Translations under genes and position numbers: made by a program
Assembly (NCBI GenBank): GCA_963762965.1
Contig: CAVXME010000001.1
Location: forward strand, 310,001-374,000
Source: DATBAX01 sp963762965
GTDB taxonomy: Bacteria > Acidobacteriota > Terriglobia > Terriglobales > Acidobacteriaceae
Length of the DNA stretch: 64,000 nucleotides
Direction of reading: 5' to 3'
Notes under the pieces: model-generated
The model's database searches: none
The model's input: only the letters and a program-made list of their open reading frames with translations
What the model was told of the DNA's origin: nothing
Part shown: one piece after another, positions 33,389 through 43,224 of the stretch
How the letters are laid out: every line of letters starts with the position of its first letter
Position numbering within the stretch: the first letter of the stretch is position 1

Positions 33389-34960
33389 CTACACCCTTCC
33401 CTTTCTCACCAATGCTCCGGCTGCTTTCAGCCCACCCCGCAACCTCTTTCCCAACCCGCGCGAAAACTGAAGATCAAGAAATCCATCCATCTGCCGCGAG
33501 AACGCTTCGCCATATCCATACCACCAGACTCTTTTCACGCCCGGCAAGCGGTCAGAATCCAAATACTTGGTCCTCATCATTTCGTCCAGGCCAAATTTTC
33601 CGTGAGTTCGCCCAATACCGCTGGCTTTCACTCCTCCATGCGGCGCTTCGCTGATGCCAAAGCATGCGACAACATCATTCACCATCACCGTGCCCGCATG
33701 AATTCGCCGCGCCAAGGCCTCGCCGCGTGGTCGATTTCGTGTCCAGACACTCGCCGCTAATCCGTACTCCGAATCATTCGCCAGACGGACGGCTTCATCG
33801 TCATCATCGAAAGCCATGATTGGGAGCACGGGCCCAAACGTCTCCTCCCGCAGTATGCGCATTTCTTGCGTGACGTCCACCAGCACCGTCGGCGCATAAA
33901 AGTTGGTCCCGAGATCAGGCAATCGGCTTCCGCCAGCCAGCACTCGTGCCCCTTGTGCTCGCGCATCTTCGATCTGGGATTCAATATTGAGGAGTTGCCG
34001 CTCATGGATCATCGGCCCGATGTCAATTTCCTTATTCGTGCCAGGCCCAACGCGCAGTTGCTTCGTCTTGCGGACACAAGCATCCACAAACGGCTCATAC
34101 ACACTCCGATGCACGTAGCAACGCTCCACTGACAAGCAGGCTTGCCCGGCATTCACAAACGCCCCCCACACCGCGCCACTCGATGCCACATCAATGTCTG
34201 CATCATCGAGCACAATCATGGGATCTTTCCCGCCCAACTCGAGCACCACCGGCAGCAGGCGCGCAGCGGCCGCTTGCGCAATGCGCTTGCCCGTGGAAAC
34301 GCTGCCAGTGAAGATCAACTTATCGATTTCGGCATTGATCAATGCCGAACCCGTTGCACCATCGCCGACGACTACCTGAAAAATATCTTTTGGAACTCCA
34401 GCTTCATAGAACAGCGAAGCCAGTTTCAGTGCGCATAACGAAGTAAATTCCGACGGCTTCAACACCACAGCGTTCCCTGTGATCAGCGCCGCCAGACTCT
34501 CTGTCGCAGGAATGGAAAACGGATAATTCCACGGTGAAATGATCCCAATCACGCCGTGAGGTTCACGCAAAATCCGCCCTGTCTTGGCCTTCATCGCCAG
34601 GTTGCCATGAGGCACCGGCTCTTCACGCAAGAAGTTATACGCACTCTCGATGCAGAAACGCGCCGCGTCCAGCACCACCAGAACTTCCGTGAGTAACGAT
34701 TCGACGGTAGGCTTCCCAGCTTCGCTTGTGATCAGCTCAGCCACTTCCGATTTCTGTTCATGCAGGCGCTTCTGAAATTTACGCAGGATCTCAATTCGTT
34801 TTCGCACACCAAGATCGTTCCATGCAGACTGAGCGGCACGAGCCCGTCCCACAGCCGCATGAACTTCCGGCTCTGTAGCACACTGGAACTCACGCAACAT
34901 CTCGCCCGTCGCAGGATTGACCGAGATTACTTTCCGGGCGATTTGAAGATCAGTGACCAT
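33389..34960 (-). CDS. Aldehyde dehydrogenase, NAD(P)-dependent
   Basis: A 523-residue aldehyde dehydrogenase. ISPWNYPFSIPATESLAAL is the cofactor-binding start, VLELGGKDPMIVLDDAD holds the general-base Glu, and NAGQACLSVERCYV holds the nucleophilic Cys. FGPVLPIMAFDDDDEA is also typical. Text such as ETFGPVLPI and a substrate tunnel without a strong signature fits a broad-range or succinate-semialdehyde-type enzyme; the true aldehyde cannot be assigned. The C-terminus has an extra 50 residues (VWWYGYGEAFSRQMDGFLDL) that may be membrane-associated. ATG 34960 is the natural start; the open frame upstream runs into the 34971 repeat. Confidence 0.9.
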   Translation of the reverse strand: MVTDLQIARKVISVNPATGEMLREFQCATEPEVHAAVGRARAAQSAWNDLGVRKRIEILRKFQKRLHEQKSEVAELITSEAGKPTVESLLTEVLVVLDAARFCIESAYNFLREEPVPHGNLAMKAKTGRILREPHGVIGIISPWNYPFSIPATESLAALITGNAVVLKPSEFTSLCALKLASLFYEAGVPKDIFQVVVGDGATGSALINAEIDKLIFTGSVSTGKRIAQAAAARLLPVVLELGGKDPMIVLDDADIDVASSGAVWGAFVNAGQACLSVERCYVHRSVYEPFVDACVRKTKQLRVGPGTNKEIDIGPMIHERQLLNIESQIEDARAQGARVLAGGSRLPDLGTNFYAPTVLVDVTQEMRILREETFGPVLPIMAFDDDDEAVRLANDSEYGLAASVWTRNRPRGEALARRIHAGTVMVNDVVACFGISEAPHGGVKASGIGRTHGKFGLDEMMRTKYLDSDRLPGVKRVWWYGYGEAFSRQMDGFLDLQFSRGLGKRLRGGLKAAGALVRKGRV

Positions 34961-34970
34961 GGTTGCGACC

Positions 34971-35040
34971 TGTAGAGACGCAGCTTTGCTACGTCTCTTT
35001 TCACCGCACGCAAAAAGATGTTGCAAGCAACGTCTCTACA
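34971..35040. repeat. Inverted repeat with TGTAGAGACG ends
   Basis: TGTAGAGACG at 34971-34980 is repeated as its reverse complement at 35031-35040. The interior also holds GAGACG / CGTCTC. The word CGCAAAAAGATGTTGC at 35009-35024 matches 20953-20968 exactly. It lies between truA and the aldehyde dehydrogenase. Confidence 0.75.
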
Positions 35041-35047
35041 GATTCTT

Positions 35048-35800
35048 TTAATACTCCACTTCCACCAAATACAACCCGCTCGCCGGCACCGTCGCGCCCG
35101 CCGCGGATCGGTTTCGCGCCTCTAAAATCCTAGTAATGTCCGCAAGTGTCAGCGTCCCTTTGCCCACCAGCAAGAATGTTCCCACCAGATTTCTCACCAT
35201 ATGGTGCAAAAACCCGCTGCCCCGGACGGTATAGATGAATTCTTGCCCATCCCGTTCCCAACTCGAGGCAAAAATCTCCCTGACATTCGAAACCGTTCCA
35301 TCCTCACGTCCGCGCTCGGGATCGACGGCGGCAAACGAAGTAAAGTCATGCTCGCCCACCACCAAACCAGCCGCCTGCGCGATCGCTTCTTCATCCAGCG
35401 GATAAGGATAGTGCCACACATACCTCGTCAGAAACGGTGGGCAGATCGCGCCGCGATACATGCGATAGCGATAAGTCTTGGCCCGCGCCGACTTTCGCGC
35501 ATGAAACCCGGCCGCAACCTCCTCGACTTCGAGCACGCGGATCGAAGCCGGCAGGATGTCGTTCAAAGCCTTCAAGAAATTCCCCGTAGGGACATTCGAC
35601 TCTATGACAAATGTCACCACCTGGGCCAGGGCATGCACCCCGGCATCGGTGCGTCCGGACCCCTGCGGCAAGACCTTTTCGCCGGTAATCCGTCCAATAG
35701 CCGAGGCCAGAGTGCCTTGGATGGTGGCGGCGTCCGGCTGCACCTGCCAGCCCGAGAATTCCGACCCGTCATAGGCCAGGACGAGTTTGAGATTGCGCAT
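35048..35800 (-). CDS. truA: tRNA pseudouridine(38-40) synthase TruA
   Basis: A 250-residue pseudouridine synthase modifying positions 38-40 of the tRNA anticodon arm. The start MRNLKLVLAYDGSEFSGWQV and the catalytic Asp in GSGRTDAGVHA (Asp 52) are canonical. GSGFLHHMVRNLVGT and the ending GLYLVEVEY also match. ATG 35800 is used (a GTG lies one codon upstream). It is the first gene of a minus-strand run, with the TGTAGAGACG repeat just after it. Confidence 0.96.
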   Translation of the reverse strand: MRNLKLVLAYDGSEFSGWQVQPDAATIQGTLASAIGRITGEKVLPQGSGRTDAGVHALAQVVTFVIESNVPTGNFLKALNDILPASIRVLEVEEVAAGFHARKSARAKTYRYRMYRGAICPPFLTRYVWHYPYPLDEEAIAQAAGLVVGEHDFTSFAAVDPERGREDGTVSNVREIFASSWERDGQEFIYTVRGSGFLHHMVRNLVGTFLLVGKGTLTLADITRILEARNRSAAGATVPASGLYLVEVEY

Positions 35801-36080
35801 CACTTATTATGGAGTCTTCTCAGCGGCATCCTTCATCTAAGTGTTTTGATTGCATTTACAAAGTTTTACCTGATTGGCTTTGCGTGGTTAAAAGCCGGGC
35901 GCCCTGCGTCAGCTATACTATTGCATTCCGCTGACCAGGCTGTATGCAGGAGGCAAGTTTCCGTCCCGGCAACCCATTTAAGATGAAACTTGGGGCCTAT
36001 GATTTGCGTAACAGCTGTTGATTGAGAGCTCGGCGTGGTTATCTTTAAAACTCTCAGCCCTTATGCATGGAGATGATCGA

Positions 36081-38129
36081 ATGTCTTTGCCTCGTTTAAG
36101 TGTTGTCGCCCGGCAGGTTGCGACTGTTGCCTTTGCCGGTGTGCTGTCCATTGGCGGGTGGGCCCAGGACTCCCAGCCGGCGCCCGCCCCAGCTCAGACT
36201 GCGACTCCCCAAGCGCCGCAACCGCAACAGTTCGCGTTGAAGAACTACGCGAAACCGCAGTCGCATTTCCCCAACCCCCTAGCTCCTTACACGCCGCAAC
36301 ATGTTGCGCCGCCAAGTCTTACCAATTCGCCGCGCATTGAGCAGTTGTTCCAAGACGGCAAAATCTATTTATCCATGGACGATGCGGTGGCGCTGGCGCT
36401 GGAGAACAATCTCGATATCGCCATCGCGCGTTACAACCTCAACATCGCGGACACTGACATCCTGCGGACCAAGGCGGGCGGGTCTTTTCTTGGGGTTAAC
36501 GCCGGCGTGATCCAGAACACGCCGGGCGGCGGCAGCAGCAGTATTGGTTCCCAGGTCGGGTCCGGTACCGGCGGCACTAGCGCTGGAGCCGGAGGCGCGG
36601 GCGCAGGCTTCGGCGGCCTGGTTGGCTCTACTCTGGGCGATGGGCCACTCATCGCCAGCTTCGATCCCATTCTTACCGGCACCCTTCAAATCGACCACTC
36701 GAAGAGCATCTGCACCAGCTTCTTCTGCGGTAACGTACTGAACACGGGGACCGCCGACTTTGCCTACAATCAGGGCTTCATCACCGGCACCAACATGTCG
36801 GTCGGATTCAACAACACTCGCACTGCGTCGAACAATAGCTATACCTCCTTGAGCCCGCTGCTGAATTCCGGCTTTAAGTTCCAGCTTACGCAGCATCTGT
36901 TGCAAGGGTTCGGTTTTGCTGCCAACACCCGCCTCATCCGCATCGCCAAGAATAACCGGGAGATTTCCGACGTTGCTTTCCGTTTGCAGATCATCAGCAC
37001 CGTGGACCAGATCGAGAACATCTACTGGGACCTGGTTTTCGCCTATGAGAACGTGAGGGTGGCGCAGGAGTCGGTTGCGTTTGCCCAAAAGACGCTGTCT
37101 GACAACCAGAAACAAGTGCAGATCGGCACTCTGGCTCCCATTGAGGTCGTCCGCGCACAAAGCACCGTGGCCAGCGATCAGCAAGTGTTGACCGTGGCCG
37201 AGACCAACCTTGAGTTGCAGCAGTTGCTGATGAAAAACGCCCTTAGCCGCACGCTGGTTGACCAAAGACTGGCTGATGCCGAGGTCGTCCCTACGTCCAC
37301 CATGCAACTGCCCGAGCAGGAGACGGTCGTACCGATCCAGGATCTCATCAACGATGCGCTGGCTCATCGCACGGAATTGGCGGAAGCGCGGATCAACCTC
37401 ACGAACCAGGAAATCAGTAACAAAGCCATCCGCAGCTCCCTGCTACCCACGCTGGATCTGTTTGGTTACTACGGAGGCTCGGGTGTCGGTGGCGATCAGA
37501 ATCCCTACAACGTCTGCGGAAGCGGCGGCGCGCCGACACCGCCATTTTGCAGTCCGGCGGGAGCGATCACGCCCACGGGTTATGGCAGCACGCTGAACCA
37601 GTTGATTAACTCATCGGCCACCGACAAAGGGGTCGGGCTAACCCTCAATATTCCGCTTCGCAACCGCGTCGCCCAAGCCACCCAGATACGCGCCCAGTTG
37701 GAATACCGGCAGGCCCAGATGCGCTTGCAGCAGATCGAAAACCAGGTCCGCATCGATGTGCGCAATTCGCAATTCACGGTGCAGCAAAACCGGGCCAGTG
37801 TGCAGTCTGCCCAGGCTGCGGTGGCCTTGGCCCACCAATCCCTGGACGCGGAGCAAAAGAAGTTGGCCTTGGGCGCGTCCACTTCCACTCTGGTCTTGCA
37901 GAACGAGTCTCTATTGGCGAATGCCGAGTCCACTCTGGTGTCGGCCATGGCCGCGTACGAAAAATCGCGGATCGACTTGGACCGCGCCACCGGCCGTCTA
38001 CTCGATACCACCGGCATCCAGATTTCCGATGCAGAGCGGGGAGAGGTCACCAATCTGCCGCACGTACCCGACGTCACCTCGCGCCGCGACTTGCCAGCCG
38101 CCACACCGCCATCCCCGCCACAGCAATAG
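36081..38129 (+). CDS. TolC-family outer-membrane protein, copy 1
   Basis: A 682-residue protein with a signal peptide (residues 1-32, ending GGWAQ). GGAG about 8 nt before ATG 36081 supports this start over the upstream ATG at 36063. The two TolC repeat units appear as DDAVALALENNLDIAIARYN and RNRVAQATQIRAQLEYRQAQ, with long periplasmic coiled-coil helices. Between residues 150 and 210 a Gly/Ser-rich insert (TPGGGSSSIGSQVGSG and on) lies next to the first strand pair. No membrane-fusion or pump gene is adjacent. It is followed 188 bp later by a paralog. Confidence 0.9.
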   Translation: MSLPRLSVVARQVATVAFAGVLSIGGWAQDSQPAPAPAQTATPQAPQPQQFALKNYAKPQSHFPNPLAPYTPQHVAPPSLTNSPRIEQLFQDGKIYLSMDDAVALALENNLDIAIARYNLNIADTDILRTKAGGSFLGVNAGVIQNTPGGGSSSIGSQVGSGTGGTSAGAGGAGAGFGGLVGSTLGDGPLIASFDPILTGTLQIDHSKSICTSFFCGNVLNTGTADFAYNQGFITGTNMSVGFNNTRTASNNSYTSLSPLLNSGFKFQLTQHLLQGFGFAANTRLIRIAKNNREISDVAFRLQIISTVDQIENIYWDLVFAYENVRVAQESVAFAQKTLSDNQKQVQIGTLAPIEVVRAQSTVASDQQVLTVAETNLELQQLLMKNALSRTLVDQRLADAEVVPTSTMQLPEQETVVPIQDLINDALAHRTELAEARINLTNQEISNKAIRSSLLPTLDLFGYYGGSGVGGDQNPYNVCGSGGAPTPPFCSPAGAITPTGYGSTLNQLINSSATDKGVGLTLNIPLRNRVAQATQIRAQLEYRQAQMRLQQIENQVRIDVRNSQFTVQQNRASVQSAQAAVALAHQSLDAEQKKLALGASTSTLVLQNESLLANAESTLVSAMAAYEKSRIDLDRATGRLLDTTGIQISDAERGEVTNLPHVPDVTSRRDLPAATPPSPPQQ

Positions 38130-38317
38130 CATTGATCGAAGCCTCCGGACGGCCTGAATTCAAGGCCGTCCCGCAATTCTCTGACGATTTCGCCGAAATC
38201 ATCCTCGAGAATTAAGTGTTCTTCCGGTGCGACTCGTCGATCCTTATGGCTGACAATTCTTTACAGAGAGAGGCTTTACAATGGGCACTGGCAGCCGTTA
38301 TGTATTGAGAGAGACGA

Positions 38318-40396
38318 ATGCCCTTTCCCGCTTGGAATTCCAAAGTTCGGCTGCTGGCCGCCGTGGTTCTGGCGGGACTTTTATTACTCAGTAGCGACGC
38401 ACAAGATTCTCAGCCCTCTCCCCAGCCCGCAAAACCCGGAGCTGTTCAAGCGGCATCGCCCGATTCATCTGTGTTGAAAGATTATTCTAAACCGTACCCG
38501 CCGTATCCCAATCTCCTTGCTCCTTATGAAGCGCATCACGTCGATCCACCAAATCTGGCGAACGCCCCGCGCCTGGAGTCGCTCATCAAGGATGGCAAGC
38601 TCCGGCTCTCCCTGGACGACGCCATCGCTCTCACTCTGGAGAACAATCTCGACCTTGCCATTGCACGTTACAACCTGAACATCGCCGAAACCGACATCCT
38701 GCGTACCGAAGGCGGCGCTTCCACTCTCGGCGTAAACGCAGGCATCGTGCAAAATACGCCCGGAGGCAGCGTCGGCGGACTGGGCGGAACCGTGGGTTCC
38801 GGCACGGGTGGTACCAGTCCCGGCTCGGCCGGGGTTGCCACCGGCACCAACGGTTTGGTGAGCTCCACGCTGGGAATCGGTTCCACTATTCTTAGTTTCG
38901 ATCCCATTCTGTCCGGCACTCTGCAAATCGAACGGGCCCACAGTCCTTCCACCAACGGGCTGAACGGAACGTCCCGGCTAAACACCAACACCGGTATCGC
39001 CGATTTTAACTACACGCAGGGCCTACTGTGGGGCACGGACGTATCGGTGACCTTCAACAACAGCCACGTCACCACTAACAGCAGCAGTACCGTCTACAGT
39101 CCCGCCATCAGCGCCAGTTCCCTGTTCAAGCTGACGCAGCCGGTCCTGCAAGGCTCCGGCAAACTGCCCAACACGCGCTTTATCCGCATCGCGACGAATA
39201 ATCGCGAGATCACCGACACCGCCTTCCGCCTGCAAATCATAACTACCGTGGACCAGATCGAAAATCTTTATTGGAACCTGGTCTATGCCTACGAGAATGT
39301 AAAAGTGCAGCAGGACGCGCTTTCCTACGCGCAGACCATTCTGAAAGACACGCGCAAGCAGGTGGAATACGGCACCACGCAGCCCATTCAGATCGTGAAT
39401 GCCGAGAGCATCGTCGCTCAGAATCAACAAGCATTGATTCTCGCGCAGACCAATCTGCAACTTCAGCAGTTGCTCATGAAGAATGCACTCAGCCGTACTC
39501 TCGAGAGTCCTGCGATCGACGCCGCGGAAGTCGTGCCTACTTCGATCATGCAAATGCCTGCGAAGGAACCATCTGTCTCCACAACAGACCAGGTCAACGT
39601 TGCCCTCGCGCGCCGCGCCGAACTGGCGGAATCGCGCATCGACCTCGCAACTCGCGACCTCAATATCCAGGCGGTGAGCAACGCTTTACTACCCATTGTG
39701 GATCCCTCGATCTATTACGGAGGATCGGGACTGGGCGGCGCCGTGAATCCAAAAGTCCCTCTTTGTTCGGCCACCGTGACCACGCGCTGTTTCAATCCAG
39801 CAACTGCTCCTTCCGCATTTCGCAATGGAGGGCCCGTCAGCTACGGGAACGCCGTGGGCCAGATGTTCGACTCGACCGCACCTGACTATGGAGTCGCGAC
39901 CACTTTTAACATTACGCTCCGCAACCGCGAGGCGCAGGCCAACCAGATCCGCTCTGAGTTGGAATACCGCCAGGCCCAGATGCGTTTCCAGCAACTCGAA
40001 AATCAGGTGCGCATTGAGGTGCGCAACGCCGAGTTCGATGTGCAGCAGAACCGGGCCAGTGTGGAAGCGGCCCAGAACGCGGTCGATTTGGCCAGCAAGT
40101 CGCTCTATGCGGAACAACGAAAGTTAGATGTGGGAGTTTCCGATCCCGATAACGTCATGCAACAACAGTCCGCCTTGACAGCGGCCCGGTCCAATCTTGT
40201 TTCTGCACTGGCTGGATATGAAAAGGCACAGGTGGAACTCGACCGCGCCACCGGGCTCTTGCTCGATCATGCCGGAATCATTCTTTCCGACGCCCAGAGC
40301 GGCCAGGTCACCCACATGCCCACTGTTCCTTATATTGCCCCGCAACCGGACAACCCGGCTGTAACTTCTCCCCAGACACCAGCCACGCACCCTTGA
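38318..40396 (+). CDS. TolC-family outer-membrane protein, copy 2
   Basis: A 692-residue paralog of the upstream gene with a signal peptide (LLAAVVLAGLLLLSSDAQ). The repeat units are DDAIALTLENNLDLAIARYN and RNREAQANQIRSELEYRQAQ. The Gly/Ser insert is conserved in place and length (TPGGSVGGLGGTVGSG and on), so it is a family feature and not a local expansion. The long tail (TAARSNLVSALAGYEKAQVE) is similar to copy 1. Export through the outer membrane is the expected role; the partner pump is unknown. Confidence 0.9.
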   Translation: MPFPAWNSKVRLLAAVVLAGLLLLSSDAQDSQPSPQPAKPGAVQAASPDSSVLKDYSKPYPPYPNLLAPYEAHHVDPPNLANAPRLESLIKDGKLRLSLDDAIALTLENNLDLAIARYNLNIAETDILRTEGGASTLGVNAGIVQNTPGGSVGGLGGTVGSGTGGTSPGSAGVATGTNGLVSSTLGIGSTILSFDPILSGTLQIERAHSPSTNGLNGTSRLNTNTGIADFNYTQGLLWGTDVSVTFNNSHVTTNSSSTVYSPAISASSLFKLTQPVLQGSGKLPNTRFIRIATNNREITDTAFRLQIITTVDQIENLYWNLVYAYENVKVQQDALSYAQTILKDTRKQVEYGTTQPIQIVNAESIVAQNQQALILAQTNLQLQQLLMKNALSRTLESPAIDAAEVVPTSIMQMPAKEPSVSTTDQVNVALARRAELAESRIDLATRDLNIQAVSNALLPIVDPSIYYGGSGLGGAVNPKVPLCSATVTTRCFNPATAPSAFRNGGPVSYGNAVGQMFDSTAPDYGVATTFNITLRNREAQANQIRSELEYRQAQMRFQQLENQVRIEVRNAEFDVQQNRASVEAAQNAVDLASKSLYAEQRKLDVGVSDPDNVMQQQSALTAARSNLVSALAGYEKAQVELDRATGLLLDHAGIILSDAQSGQVTHMPTVPYIAPQPDNPAVTSPQTPATHP

Positions 40397-40436
40397 GGTC
40401 ATTTCAGAACGACGCTTTCCGGTTTATCCTCTCCTC

Positions 40437-41207
40437 GTGACCCTATCTGTCGTCTTGATCGCGCAGAACGAAGAAACAAATCTTCGGCGCACTCTCGAAA
40501 GCGTGCTGCCCCTCGTCCGGGACGGAGAAGGCGAAATCATTGTCGTCGATTCGGGATCGACCGACCGCACCATGGAGATCGCCAAGTCCTTCGGCGCGAA
40601 AGTATTCACGGAACCGTGGAAAGGTTTCGCCGCACAAAAGAATTCCGCCATCGACAAAGCAACTTGCGATTGGGTGTTGCAATTAGACGCCGACGAAGCG
40701 CTGGAGCCGGAGCTGGCTCAAGAAATTCAATCAACATTGCAGGCTGGCTCAACCTCAAACGGGTTTTTCATCCCCCGCAAGAACTTCTTCCTCGGTCGCT
40801 GGATCAAGCATGGCGGCTTCTACCCCGATCCCAAGCTGCGCCTGATTCGCCGCGGTGCCGGCCGCTTCGAAGAATACGGCGCTCATCCGACGATAAAAGT
40901 AAACGGCCCAACCAGCCAGCTAAAGCACGCCATGATCCATAACGCCTACCCCACGCTCCGTGGATACATCGATCACATGAACAGCTACTCGTCCATGGGC
41001 GCGGAAGTCGCAGTCGAAAAAGGACACCGCCGTTTCAGCGTGGCCAACATCGTAATCCGCCCCTGGTTGACTTTTGTTTACAACTATTTCATTCGTCTCG
41101 GCTTCCTCGACGGACGCGAAGGATTGCTGCTGCATCTGTACCATGCGGGCTACGTGTCGTGGAAATACGCCAAAGCGTGGGAGTTGGCCCGCACCAAAAA
41201 AAATTAA
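40437..41207 (+). CDS. Family 2 glycosyltransferase, WaaE/KdtX-like
   Basis: A 256-residue GT-A glycosyltransferase starting at GTG 40437. SVVLIAQNEETNLRRTLESV starts the Rossmann-like core, VVDSGSTDRTMEIAK and VLQLDADEALEP (DxD) bind the nucleotide sugar, and KHGGFYPDPKLRLIRRG is typical of the WaaE/KdtX group that adds glucose to the LPS inner core. No lipid A or heptose gene is adjacent, so the acceptor is not certain. It starts 40 bp after the second TolC gene and may be co-transcribed. Confidence 0.88.
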   Translation: MTLSVVLIAQNEETNLRRTLESVLPLVRDGEGEIIVVDSGSTDRTMEIAKSFGAKVFTEPWKGFAAQKNSAIDKATCDWVLQLDADEALEPELAQEIQSTLQAGSTSNGFFIPRKNFFLGRWIKHGGFYPDPKLRLIRRGAGRFEEYGAHPTIKVNGPTSQLKHAMIHNAYPTLRGYIDHMNSYSSMGAEVAVEKGHRRFSVANIVIRPWLTFVYNYFIRLGFLDGREGLLLHLYHAGYVSWKYAKAWELARTKKN

Positions 41208-41280
41208 CCGACTAATCGGTCGGCTTCGTTGCCTTGCTCCCAGCCATATCGTCCCCTATGATCTGTGCAGGTAGACAAGC

Positions 41281-43080
41281 ATGTCGGAACCCACACCGAA
41301 GAAACCGACTGTCGCGGAAAGTCCGATCACCGATATTTTCGATGGGCGCCATCCCACCCTGGCAGAACAATCCTGGGCGGAAAAAACCTTGGCCCCCACT
41401 CTTGAGAAAGCCCCCGAAAAACCGATCGGTGCGCCAACCGGCGTGAATCTCGACGAACACGGCCATGCCCGCTTCACCACAATTTCAGGCGTCCCCGTCA
41501 AGCGTCTCTACACTCAGGCCGATCTACCGGAAGATTGGGACTACGAAAAACATCTCGGCTACCCCGGCCAGCCGCCCTTCACGCGCGGCATCCACGCCAG
41601 CGGATATCGCGGCAAGCTCTTCACCATGCGCCAATTCTCCGGGTTCGCCTCTCCCGAAGAAACCAACCAACGCTACAAATATCTTTTGGAAAGTGGTGGC
41701 AGTGGGCTTTCCGTGGCTTTCGATTTGCCCACGCTCATGGGATACGACTCCGACCACCCCGCCAGTGAAGGCGAAGTTGGCAAGTGCGGCGTGGCCATCG
41801 ATTCGCTCGAGGACATGGAAATCCTTTTCAGCGGCATTGACCTCGAGAAGACCACGGTCTCCATGACCATCAATTCCCCGGCTTCTGTCCTGTGGGCCAT
41901 GTATTTGGTGGTCGCCGAAAAACAGGGCGCGGACTGGAAGAAGATTTCCGGCACTTTGCAAAACGATATCCTCAAAGAATACATCGCGCAAAAGGAGTAC
42001 ATCTATCCACCCGCAGCATCGATGCGGCTGGTCGTCGATACCTTCGAGTTCGGCTCCAAGTTCACCCCCAAATTCAACACGGTTTCGATTAGCGGCTATC
42101 ACATCCGCGAAGCCGGTTCGACCGCTTTACAAGAACTGGCGTTCACCCTGTATGACGGCGTCGAATATGTCGAATGGGCACAACGGCGCGGTCTTGATGT
42201 AGACGAATTTGGGCCACGCCTCAGCTTCTTTTTCAACGCCCACAATGATTTCTTTGAAGAGATCGCCAAATATCGCGCTGCTCGCAAAATCTGGTATCAG
42301 GTCATGAAAGATCGCTTCCACGCCAAGAACCAACGCACCTGGCTCATGCGTTTCCACACCCAGACCGCCGGCGTTTCCTTGCCGGCGCAGCAACCGATGA
42401 ACAATATCGCGCGCGTGGCGCTACAAGGTCTGGCGGCGGTGTTGGGCGGCACGCAGTCTCTTCACACCGATTCCTATGACGAAGCATTTGCTCTGCCAAC
42501 CGAAGAGGCCGCACGCATCGCCTTGCGCACGCAGCAGATCATCGCCTATGAATCCGGCGTCACCCAAACCGTCGATCCCCTTGGCGGGTCGTACTTTCTT
42601 GAAACCTTAACGCTAGAAATGGAGAAAGGCGCATTCGACTACTTCGCCAAACTGGACGCCATGGGTGGCATGGTAAAAGCCATCGAGCGTGGATATCCCC
42701 AAAAAGAAATCGCCGAAGCATCCTATCAATACCAGCGCGCTGCCGAGGCGAAAGAGAAAGTCATCGTTGGGGTAAACGAGTTTGTGATCGACGAAAAGCC
42801 ACCCAACACTCTCTACATTGATGAAAGCGTCGCCAAACAACAATCGACAAAGCTCAAAGCATTACGCGCTAGCCGCTCGAATAACGAAGTCCGCCGTACT
42901 CTTGAGGCCCTAAAAAAAGCCGCAGCCCAGGAACCAACCGCAGGAACCAACGGGAACATCTCTCCCGTAAACACCATGCCTTACATCGTGGACGCCATCC
43001 GCGCCTATGCAACCGTAGGCGAAATCTGCCAAGCACTGCGCGAAGTTTACGGGACGTACACGGAAGTGAGCGTCACGTAA
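41281..43080 (+). CDS. Acyl-CoA mutase large subunit, isobutyryl-CoA-mutase-like
   Basis: A 599-residue B12-dependent mutase alpha/large domain without a fused cobalamin domain. SGLSVAFDLPTLMGYDSDHP and VSISGYHIREAGSTALQEL are conserved. At the two substrate-choosing positions it reads Phe (TMRQFSGFAS, Phe119) and Gln (LKEYIAQKEY, Gln237). In P. shermanii methylmalonyl-CoA mutase these are Tyr89 and Arg207; in isobutyryl-CoA mutase they are Phe and Gln. The substrate is therefore more likely isobutyryl/n-butyryl-CoA than methylmalonyl-CoA. The B12-binding subunit gene follows at 44562, separated by two unrelated genes. Confidence 0.88.
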   Translation: MSEPTPKKPTVAESPITDIFDGRHPTLAEQSWAEKTLAPTLEKAPEKPIGAPTGVNLDEHGHARFTTISGVPVKRLYTQADLPEDWDYEKHLGYPGQPPFTRGIHASGYRGKLFTMRQFSGFASPEETNQRYKYLLESGGSGLSVAFDLPTLMGYDSDHPASEGEVGKCGVAIDSLEDMEILFSGIDLEKTTVSMTINSPASVLWAMYLVVAEKQGADWKKISGTLQNDILKEYIAQKEYIYPPAASMRLVVDTFEFGSKFTPKFNTVSISGYHIREAGSTALQELAFTLYDGVEYVEWAQRRGLDVDEFGPRLSFFFNAHNDFFEEIAKYRAARKIWYQVMKDRFHAKNQRTWLMRFHTQTAGVSLPAQQPMNNIARVALQGLAAVLGGTQSLHTDSYDEAFALPTEEAARIALRTQQIIAYESGVTQTVDPLGGSYFLETLTLEMEKGAFDYFAKLDAMGGMVKAIERGYPQKEIAEASYQYQRAAEAKEKVIVGVNEFVIDEKPPNTLYIDESVAKQQSTKLKALRASRSNNEVRRTLEALKKAAAQEPTAGTNGNISPVNTMPYIVDAIRAYATVGEICQALREVYGTYTEVSVT

Positions 43081-43224
43081 CAGGGCCAGAAATTTCAGGA
43101 AACAATTGATAGGTCGGGGCTGCCCCTTACCCAAAATGGGAAAGTATAAGAATATTTATCGCTATTCGCTGAAATCCTGGACCCTCACGGATTAAGATTT
43201 GGGATCGCCGATTACGAAACCCAA

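Noticed and set aside
41208..41280. Cobalamin riboswitch before the B12-dependent mutase
   Set aside because: The gap is only 73 bp and lacks the B12-box type sequence and the needed stems.
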